27,797 nt of DNA. Source: JAABSX01 sp964480455 (GTDB lineage: Bacteria > Bacteroidota > Bacteroidia > Cytophagales > Microscillaceae). The stretch's first letter is position 1. Every line of letters begins with the position of its first letter. The position numbers were made by a program, and so were the translations under genes. The stretch is taken from contig CAYZQI010000052.1 of NCBI GenBank assembly GCA_964480455.1, forward strand, positions 1 to 27,797, in the 5' to 3' direction. Positions 17,401 to 23,825 of the stretch are shown here, piece by piece. The notes beneath the pieces are model-generated. The model worked only from the letters and a program-made list of their open reading frames with translations. It searched no databases and was not told the origin of the DNA.

Positions 17401-18485
17401 AGCATTGTATCCAGTACACCAAGTTTGGGTTTTACTTCCTCCTGCCATATTGTTGATGTTTTGTCCGTTTCAATAATTGCGCCAATAATCTCCTCTATTC
17501 CTTCATTCAACAGGTTCACATGGGTGATTCTTGCGCTCATGACTTTCGCATCGGATTTACTGAAGCGATCTGCATAGGCGTCGAAGTTTTTGTGAATACA
17601 ACCAACAAACAGGATATTTGGTTCATTCTGACAAATTTTCTCCATGAAACCCTGAAGAATGTCTTTAGAATAGGCTACTTTTTCTAGAGTAAAACCGAAT
17701 TCATCAAAGAGTATGACCAATCCCTTGAAACGGCTCTTAAACTCTTGGCTTTTGACAAGCTTTTTCAGGATTGGAATGAGGTTTCCAGCCTGGGATTGAA
17801 ATTCTGTCCCTCCCTGTGCTTCTCTGTAAGCATCTCTAAAGGTCTCAAGCATAGTCGAATCATAGCCACGCAAACCTTCTCGCAACTGTTCAACCGTAAT
17901 TGCTGGAGCAATTTTCTCTAAAGATCTGGAAAAATCTTCATAGAAATCGCGTACTGATTGGGCATCTCCCGATTTTGCTTCCCAGTTGGCGAGAAGGCGC
18001 TCTGCCTCATCATGCTGGGTCTGAACGAGGGACTCAATCCCCTTTGCTTCACATGCTTCAAGGACTGCTTTTAAAACTACATCTTCAAAATTCTGCCCCG
18101 AGTTATAATCACAAATAGCAACGAGATATTGCCCACCTTTTCTCAAGTTTCGGAGTTTTTTCCCTTCTTCTGCATCAAGTTTTTCATAGTTGTCGTAAAA
18201 GCCTGCGACTTCAGGGTCACCACTTGAACGGCTGAGAAAGTTGGCAAACATCAGACAGAGGTGAGATTTACCCGTACCGTAAGACCCAGTTAATAAGTAG
18301 AACTTTTTGTCAGTAGGACTGAACAAACCCCGGCAGAGGCGTTGAAAAGCTCGGCGATGAGCCGTTGTCGGTCGGTACATCGCCATTCTGTCGAGGTTTT
18401 CCTGGTCTTTCTCGAAAGAGGATTTAAGCTCTACAAAATTCGCATACCCTGTCCTAATCTTTACGATTTCACTGATGGTTGCCAT
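14421..18485 (-). CDS. brxC: BREX P-loop ATPase BrxC (PglY/DUF6079 family) with chitobiase-like C-terminal module
   Basis: BrxC is the large ATPase shared by all BREX types. The 1354-residue product has Walker A GSYGTGKSHL near 66-73 and Walker B 'LVILFDEFGF' near 256-265, followed by a long mostly helical body with winged-helix-like segments, as usual for DUF6079 proteins of about 1200 residues. Unusual is residue about 1233 onward: 'VYTLDGSDPRSSST' matches the signature of chitobiase/hexosaminidase C-terminal Ig-like modules, then a charged tail. The ATG at 18485 with AAGGAAG five bases upstream is preferred to an in-frame TTG at 18518. The gene begins 54 bases after the methyltransferase stop and its stop overlaps the pglZ GTG. 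Confidence 0.9.
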   Translation of the reverse strand: MATISEIVKIRTGYANFVELKSSFEKDQENLDRMAMYRPTTAHRRAFQRLCRGLFSPTDKKFYLLTGSYGTGKSHLCLMFANFLSRSSGDPEVAGFYDNYEKLDAEEGKKLRNLRKGGQYLVAICDYNSGQNFEDVVLKAVLEACEAKGIESLVQTQHDEAERLLANWEAKSGDAQSVRDFYEDFSRSLEKIAPAITVEQLREGLRGYDSTMLETFRDAYREAQGGTEFQSQAGNLIPILKKLVKSQEFKSRFKGLVILFDEFGFTLEKVAYSKDILQGFMEKICQNEPNILFVGCIHKNFDAYADRFSKSDAKVMSARITHVNLLNEGIEEIIGAIIETDKTSTIWQEEVKPKLGVLDTMLPVCEALQLFPWIKETQRIRERVLEDIYGVHPIALACLLKLSSEIGSDARSTFTFFTGDTDKSQGSYANFIENAELTVNGGKLNLYTVAGLYDFFSKELDLKNSELRDRQRQLVNGYNSSELALQKGQMAVGEMFATEDDTRILILKIILLYQLCNIPTSPDNIFFGYYGLNAQRKTFDKQIKKLDKMGAVFYRKQSNTYELAAVGGEDPYDLIDRYVDDPEKHPADLVRAFVEEAGDKKELTYLEAKQYNLTYNEDKRLLRVFKKAKDLGPELWKALFDEMVEAEKNCGTSYEGIAVYCLCEDDTDIKIAKDTLAGMGEKRIVLSIPHEPQPFTEALIKVKACRYYLQAGEAEKLNPQTEARFRDLFENSEDGLLPKLKTILNQIVSGESACWYGKDGVVVVDMPMQSHKPADHLCEELFSQRCRIKHPDLNFVHDDKWKNARNRALKEAVTMLLSVTTVQIDNGNPDNHGEKKYLEKVLLRKAGALRKIRSEDNVTFFECERDDSKISDTFPVLKEIIERLNNLPSGKTFQVGSFLKEVKGDPWGAGETALMLSLSHVISAYGERLRIYKDSTKMVEEHITDYAGLEKVMNNPAPKLVFEVKDISPVQEELIEGIASAVHATKLLHGEKRSLTSMCDALKLWWKELPKIAKVKTVYEADEQGRVENFKKNFDKLTGVDRYVIIFGIIPEMYGEDQVTATDEKEKITKILENFTKDIQLLETGEVRAQNKVAGAIGELFDVQGDIVECEKAVKKWFEGLNPNQRDATRYDTEPDAQSFIQQLAHPSAPYKTKLMKSIPNAFGLDSISDWGVLRTTDYIAKLKQAKEEVEAAAIIIPLPEIKGKEKFKKISDLKWEVEDGGSLEIVLTDGLSTAVYTLDGSDPRSSSTGQKISESTVLDSEFSEKPAIKVSIRGLDSSGNYSDCITCLVVNKSKEYEVHIGQDDMFTKKGTFKVPDSLEALKKVLTSTVEQAQKDRVITGAQADSLKDMFKNL

Positions 18486-18490
18486 GCAAG

Positions 18491-18497
18491 CTTCCTT
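18491..18497 (-). promoter_or_regulatory. Ribosome binding site fixing the brxC start
   Basis: AAGGAAG on the minus strand, five bases before the ATG at 18485. It selects this start over the in-frame TTG eleven codons upstream. Confidence 0.65.
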
Positions 18498-18539
18498 ATG
18501 GTTCAATGAATGATTCAATAACGTTAAAGATTTTTAATC

Positions 18540-21500
18540 TTAAAGTATCTGTGCAATTCGATCATATTCTTCCAAACATTTCCTTTTGGATATGAACTCA
18601 CCGAAGGCCGCCTCTTCTTTCCTTTGTAAAACCGGAAAGGTGTCCAGTATATAGCTGAAATCTTCGCGAGATATACCGTATAAATGGGCAACATAGGCAT
18701 CAATTTCGGCTCTGAGTTGTGCTCTGTCACCGGTATCTCGTCGATCTGGTAGCCGGTCATAGACTCCACATTCAGGAGTCCAAACGTCTTTGAGGTGGTC
18801 CGCTTGGTCTTGAAGTCTTATTCGAATATCTTGTTCATGTTTTGGTCCATAATCCGCCATTGCAGAGTCTCCTGGGTACCAAAAATCTTTATCATTCCAT
18901 TTATCATTGAATACAGAAGTCCAGAGTTCTGCAAAGGATTGATTAGTAGAAATTAATCGGGCTGCCCGGACAGTAATAGCATGTAGGAAAATTAGCAATT
19001 TAGAACCAGAATCACTGTTTACACGAGCAATAGGCAATGTGTTCATATAAAAGAAATTCATATGAGCAGATACCTTTTGTCTAATGATGTACTCTATGCA
19101 GTGACTACATAGTAAAGCTGACAAGAAAAGCGATTCAAGGTTGTTGACACCTTTATGAGATATGCCTTTTTGGAAAGGAACAATTGTTGGTAAAGTGTTG
19201 CCATGAACTGATGGAGGTAACACCGACGAAATTAATGTTCTTTCATCAGTACTTCTACCTATATCTCTAAATGCCACTCTGTATTTCTTCATCTCCCAAG
19301 AAGCGTCACCGAGTGCTTCAACAGCCTCATCATAATCAAGCCAGTATCTTGGGTTTTCATAGGCACTATCAAACTGCCAAATCATCTTCCCTTCATATAG
19401 TGGCCAGGGAGTGGGTTCTGATTTGAAAAGATGGCTGGCACTGGTCATGTGAAATTCTGCATTAAATTTTACATTCCAGCTATCATCTACCTTCTCTCCA
19501 AGCAACGGCCAGTCACCATATATTTTTCCAGTTATATCTATATCGAGCTGAGTATTAAATTCCATAACACTCAATGTTTCCGGCGAAAACTTCCTGACTT
19601 TCTCTACACTCATCTTCAAAGCTCGTTCTTCAATGACAGGAAGTTTTTCAGGGTCATGCTGCATGAATGCGCATTTGAACTCGGTAGTCTGTTTGCCTTT
19701 TTCTGTACAGAAAACAACAAATTTAAAACTTCGATGAATGTTAAAAATTGCCTTCTTATTTTCAAAACAGTAGAGGCAGTCAATTTTACTTTGATCAAAA
19801 AACTGCTCGCGCAAAGGTTGACAGCCCTTGTCCGTATAGACGCCACTCGGTACAACAATCCCTTCATGTCCTCCATTTCTGAGCAAGGTAAAGAATTGTT
19901 CCAGGAAAAGTTTATATGTGTTGATATCACCTTGCCCTAGAACATGATAGGCGTCTTGTTCTCGGAAATATGTGGATTGTTCAGAAAAGCTCACACAATA
20001 CTTCTCCCACTTCTCTGCAATTGCGCGACTATCAGCCATCAGGCGCTTCGATTGCTTATTAGCCGCTTGTTTTTCTAAAGCACGGAAGCCGGGCAAATAT
20101 GCCGAAAAGAATTCTTGTGAATTAGGCTTAACAATATCCCAGGGAGGATTACCAACTGTGGCATTAAAACCTCCTGTTCCAGTTGGTCCAAAAATAGTTG
20201 GGAATTCCAGCATCCAGTGGAAGAATTGATGGTTGTTTTGAAGTTTTTCTACTTCTTTCCAAATATCCTGGAGTCCGGAGTCAGAAAACAGAGGTTTGCC
20301 CTTTTGTCGAACAAGCTGCGCATATAGTTGCCCATATTCCTCAAGAGTCATAATATCGCCCATAAGGAATCCTGTTCGCAGATCCGCCAGTGCACCTAGG
20401 TTGGTCTTTGCTGCTTTGTAGGCATCTTCAAAACTTTCTTTTTGAAAGTCAGTATCGTCTTCATCCGCTGATGCGATTTCAGCGATTGTGGCTGCAGCAT
20501 ACTCTAATGTTTCGTTAAAGCCGGAAGGCGCAATGACGGATAGCTGTTTCGGGTTCTTCTTTTTCCTCTCCTTGTTCTTGAGCGGCGGGTTTGCTATGTC
20601 ATCAATAGTGCGAACACCAATAAGGGAATTTCCGCAGCGGAGGTGATGGTCAAGAAAAGTGAGTTTGTGATCTCTTGCAAAACAATTAAGCCAGAGAGAC
20701 AGTTTGGAAAGGTGGGTGGATAGTGGATTTAGATCAACGCCATAAATGCAATGCCTGGTTATGAGGCGCCGCCAGTAATTTGGATCAGTGCTAATTTCTG
20801 CATGTACATTTTCGAGAAAGGGCAGTTCACAGAGCAGGCTTATGACAAACCCTGTTGTTTGATTGACTGCATTAACGAGGAAATGCCCACTCCCCATAGC
20901 TGGATCACAGATAGTGTAAGTGAGGACTTCATTTCGAATAAAGCTATCAAGTAGCGCTGACGCCGATTGCAGCGAACCTCTTCTTGTTGCCTCATCACGT
21001 CCTTTTTCTGCTTGCTCCACAAAATTATCAAACCGTTGTCGATGCCTTGCGAACCTCTCTTGTAAGGGTTTTATGACAACTTTTTGATTGATGAACCGCA
21101 CTAATGACTCAGGTGTATAGTAGGAACCAGACTGCTTTCTCTCTAAGGCAGTTTCGGCGAAATACACCTCACCTTTTTTTATAATTGAATCTCCGCTTTT
21201 TCTTTCAGTCTCAGATAGAAGAATTATTTGGACGCCGTTTGTCGTTCTTCTTCTGACTCTATCTGCAACTGCAAGTGTAACATTGAATTCAAGAATATTC
21301 TCATAGAGTTCACCAAGGTGTCGGACTTCGAGATCCTCGTATGGTATTTCATATTCTTGGTTTTGATCTGCATCTGGTGGAGCCACATACGCCATCAAAT
21401 AAAGAGCACGAGCGAGAAAATCATTACGCAGCCTATGATTACCTAAGAAATATTCCTGCTCATCATCAAATAAGCCCCCGTTATAACCTATTATCCCATA

Positions 21501-22481
21501 TTCCGGATCACCATCGTTGACTGCGTTGATCAACCCTTTAAGGTGCTTCCATAAATCATATTCATCTGTATCATTACGTAATCCCCACTGAAACTTGTGC
21601 GCTTCATGGCAAAGGGCACGAATGGATCGTGTACTGTAGGCATCTTCCTTTTCTATCTTTGAGGGGAGTAGACTGCGTGATTCAGCATAAAAGAGGAAAA
21701 GGCAGCGGTAGAGTAGTTTTACTGCACTTTGAAATATCTCTTTTCGTTCTTCTTCGGTGTAGTCTTCGCCTGTTTTTCGGGTATCGTAAATGAAGCCGTT
21801 GCAGATATATTGCATAACCTCATCTACCTGGAAGAGGAAAGGTGATTTCACCTTGGCTTCCAGTATTTCTTCAGATGCGGCTTTTTTCAGGTCTAGTTCA
21901 CAGGAGTAAACGCCTGCTGCCTTTTCATCTTCACTTGCCTCATCATCGCTTTCTTGGGCTACAAATGATCCGGCATGGAAAAAGTTTTCAAATAGAGCAT
22001 ATTCGGCAGTGTTATTGTCTGCCAAGGTAGCTTCAAGATCCAGGTCTACATAGTCTTCGTAAGGTTTTGCACTCTTGGTAGAATATAGCCTCCAATGCGA
22101 ACCATTGGTGAGTATTCCATAGTTGAGATTTTTTTTTGTTAGTTCCGCGATGAGCCTACCTGGCCAGAATCTACCAAGCCTGTAATCGTTGATATCTGCT
22201 TGTGGATCTACAAGGCAAACTACACATATTGGATTTGCGAAATCCCAATCGTCATAAAGTGTAACGACCCCGTCTGATTTGATTGTAGGGTGAGTGACAA
22301 ATTCTAAGAAACCAAGCGATTGCTTGACAAAGCTTTCCCAGATACCGGATAGAGATTCGGTATTGGACTTTTGCCACGCTTGAGCGAGGGTTGCCATCCG
22401 TCCTTCTGCTGCATCGTCTAGGGATAAATTGTTACGTAAATTATCTATATATAACTTGCTGAACAGTCCTTTGTTTATCAT
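18540..22481 (-). CDS. pglX: BREX adenine-specific DNA methyltransferase PglX (PglXI-like)
   Basis: The 1313-residue product should methylate adenine N6 at a specific, usually non-palindromic site to mark host DNA. Visible elements are an N-terminal region with 'LNYGILTNGSHWRLY' (seen in Eco57I-like and DISARM-type enzymes), 'GSYYTPESLVRFI' near 454 (entry to the methylase domain), motif I CDPAMGSGHFL near 525 (AdoMet binding), 'IYGVDLNPLSTHLSKLSLWL' (motif II region), catalytic motif IV NPPWDIV near 778, and a C-terminal target-recognition and helical region. I see no clear PD-(D/E)xK nuclease motif in the N-terminus. AAGGAAG lies about 11 bases before the ATG. The same architecture appears in DISARM DrmMI, but PglZ and BrxC in the operon make BREX PglX the better name. 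Confidence 0.9.
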   Translation of the reverse strand: MINKGLFSKLYIDNLRNNLSLDDAAEGRMATLAQAWQKSNTESLSGIWESFVKQSLGFLEFVTHPTIKSDGVVTLYDDWDFANPICVVCLVDPQADINDYRLGRFWPGRLIAELTKKNLNYGILTNGSHWRLYSTKSAKPYEDYVDLDLEATLADNNTAEYALFENFFHAGSFVAQESDDEASEDEKAAGVYSCELDLKKAASEEILEAKVKSPFLFQVDEVMQYICNGFIYDTRKTGEDYTEEERKEIFQSAVKLLYRCLFLFYAESRSLLPSKIEKEDAYSTRSIRALCHEAHKFQWGLRNDTDEYDLWKHLKGLINAVNDGDPEYGIIGYNGGLFDDEQEYFLGNHRLRNDFLARALYLMAYVAPPDADQNQEYEIPYEDLEVRHLGELYENILEFNVTLAVADRVRRRTTNGVQIILLSETERKSGDSIIKKGEVYFAETALERKQSGSYYTPESLVRFINQKVVIKPLQERFARHRQRFDNFVEQAEKGRDEATRRGSLQSASALLDSFIRNEVLTYTICDPAMGSGHFLVNAVNQTTGFVISLLCELPFLENVHAEISTDPNYWRRLITRHCIYGVDLNPLSTHLSKLSLWLNCFARDHKLTFLDHHLRCGNSLIGVRTIDDIANPPLKNKERKKKNPKQLSVIAPSGFNETLEYAAATIAEIASADEDDTDFQKESFEDAYKAAKTNLGALADLRTGFLMGDIMTLEEYGQLYAQLVRQKGKPLFSDSGLQDIWKEVEKLQNNHQFFHWMLEFPTIFGPTGTGGFNATVGNPPWDIVKPNSQEFFSAYLPGFRALEKQAANKQSKRLMADSRAIAEKWEKYCVSFSEQSTYFREQDAYHVLGQGDINTYKLFLEQFFTLLRNGGHEGIVVPSGVYTDKGCQPLREQFFDQSKIDCLYCFENKKAIFNIHRSFKFVVFCTEKGKQTTEFKCAFMQHDPEKLPVIEERALKMSVEKVRKFSPETLSVMEFNTQLDIDITGKIYGDWPLLGEKVDDSWNVKFNAEFHMTSASHLFKSEPTPWPLYEGKMIWQFDSAYENPRYWLDYDEAVEALGDASWEMKKYRVAFRDIGRSTDERTLISSVLPPSVHGNTLPTIVPFQKGISHKGVNNLESLFLSALLCSHCIEYIIRQKVSAHMNFFYMNTLPIARVNSDSGSKLLIFLHAITVRAARLISTNQSFAELWTSVFNDKWNDKDFWYPGDSAMADYGPKHEQDIRIRLQDQADHLKDVWTPECGVYDRLPDRRDTGDRAQLRAEIDAYVAHLYGISREDFSYILDTFPVLQRKEEAAFGEFISKRKCLEEYDRIAQIL

Positions 22482-22499
22482 AGGGATGCATACTTCCTT

Positions 22500-22961
22500 T
22501 TAAAGAGCAATTGTATTTTGTTGATCAACAACAAACTTCAAATCTTTAAATCTTGAGAAATTCATCTTTGCAATCAATGGATCATATTGCATAACAAACA
22601 TCAGAGCAGGATCTTTACTCCAAAACTCTATTTTTGTAGCCAATTCATCCATTGCTTTTTGAGGATTGTGCGCCCACGTTGCTTTTATGAATTCAACACC
22701 TGATATTATTAGCAGCTGTGTTGATGCCTTTTTCTCTAGATAATTAAATAGACCATCTACAGTAAAAGAGGAAAGCTTGAGTGAACCGTCGCTGTTTATG
22801 AAATCGTCCAGTATATTGCAGTGAGCACTACCAGAGAGATTTGCGAGTTTATCGGCCCATTCTTTTTGGCCTGCGTAATCCTTTGCAAGCACTATACAGG
22901 CCTTTCCTCGCCGCCTTCCGGGAAGAGAATTTGCCAGCTCAATTAAATCAACAGCTTTCAT
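22500..22961 (-). CDS. brxF: BrxF-like small P-loop-type protein
   Basis: Length (153 residues) and position beside pglX and brxC fit BrxF, the small NTPase-like protein of BREX type 3. The N-terminus has 'LPGRRRGKACIVLA' (about 13-26), a P-loop-like turn between helix and strand that deviates from GxxxxGK[ST]: it is one residue shorter and has Ala in place of Ser/Thr. A hydrophobic strand 'LLIISGVEF' (83-91) would be the Walker B equivalent, and 'KDPALMFVMQYDP' a further strand as in RecA-like folds. The ATP site may thus be degenerate. The gene starts 17 bases after the upstream stop and 18 bases separate it from pglX. Identification is from size, fold pattern and context rather than strong motifs. 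Confidence 0.62.
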   Translation of the reverse strand: MKAVDLIELANSLPGRRRGKACIVLAKDYAGQKEWADKLANLSGSAHCNILDDFINSDGSLKLSSFTVDGLFNYLEKKASTQLLIISGVEFIKATWAHNPQKAMDELATKIEFWSKDPALMFVMQYDPLIAKMNFSRFKDLKFVVDQQNTIAL

Positions 22962-22978
22962 TAATTTTTTGCCTCTAG

Positions 22979-23824
22979 TTACTGTGTTTTGGGTTCTCTA
23001 TTTTCAAAAAATGCTTCCAGAAAAGAATTTGTTGTGTACTCTTCTTTTAACCGTATCTGATTTAAATCATGGGTGCCTTCGTAACGGAGATAGCCTTTGT
23101 CATGAAGTAATTCTATCGTTCCATCAAATACATTTCTGTCCATGAAGAAGATAGTTGTCGGACTTCCAGGCATGTCTAACAGTTCTTCAACCTGTAAAAG
23201 TTCAGTCCCCACTTTTTCACCGTAATGGTAGAGAATTGCTCCGAATATAAGCGGGGTTGGATGAAGATATCTTCTTTTTTGCAACAGGTTATGCTGATCA
23301 ATTGCCACAACACTTATTTTGCTAAACACATTATCAATGTAGGCCTGAACAACGAAACGTATTTCCTTTCCTAAATGTTCTTTGAGGGAATTCTGTGAAT
23401 AGCTGCCAGCTAGGAATTCTCTGAAATATTTGAGCCAACCTGCAGCATCCAGTGCCTGCTCGCGTTGGAGCAATGTATTAAACACTTCGTACCATATTAA
23501 GTTTTTATAATTACTAGCTGCCAAATAATGGGCAAACTCCAGGGTTCCTTTTGCTTCAAAAAAGGGATCATATTGAGCCACCAAATTGCCAAAAGTTGTT
23601 AGCTCCAACTTTCTCTCTTTAAATAACCCCATCGCTCGGGCAATACTGACACGATTTCGTACTTGTCGAAATGGGAGACCAGACTCTTCTTCGAGAGCTG
23701 TCATTGTCGCTTTCTTTTGTTCGTCGGTATTTACTAAGGCATGAATCAATCGGGCAATCTGATCAACATCTAAATAATGGCCATTGGAGACCTGAAGTTT
23801 ACGTTTTACACTGTTCGTCTGCAC
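22979..23824 (-). CDS. DUF4007-like BREX-associated protein
   Basis: This 281-residue protein has a winged-helix-like N-terminus ('LPFRQVRNRVSIARAMGLFKERKLELTTFGNLV'), followed by 'QYDPFFEAKGTLEFAHYLAAS' (85-104) and 'WYEVFNTL', the DUF4007 pattern of D-P-y-x-E-x-x-G-T-L-x-x-x-H-y-x-L-a-s. Near the C-terminus 'PGSPTTIFFMDRNVFDGTIELLHDKGYLRYEG' fits the last part of the same family. DUF4007 proteins accompany PAPS-reductase-like and other DNA-modification defence genes; their function is unknown to me, perhaps DNA binding. It occupies the place where a BREX operon normally has brxA, but is longer and does not resemble it. The start is GTG, one base after the helicase stop, with AAAGGA upstream. 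Confidence 0.75.
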   Translation of the reverse strand: MQTNSVKRKLQVSNGHYLDVDQIARLIHALVNTDEQKKATMTALEEESGLPFRQVRNRVSIARAMGLFKERKLELTTFGNLVAQYDPFFEAKGTLEFAHYLAASNYKNLIWYEVFNTLLQREQALDAAGWLKYFREFLAGSYSQNSLKEHLGKEIRFVVQAYIDNVFSKISVVAIDQHNLLQKRRYLHPTPLIFGAILYHYGEKVGTELLQVEELLDMPGSPTTIFFMDRNVFDGTIELLHDKGYLRYEGTHDLNQIRLKEEYTTNSFLEAFFENREPKTQ

Positions 23825-23825
23825 C

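Noticed and set aside
19431..19940. 169-codon plus-strand frame inside the methyltransferase gene
   Set aside because: It is antisense to a continuous conserved PglX frame; composition is that of a shadow.
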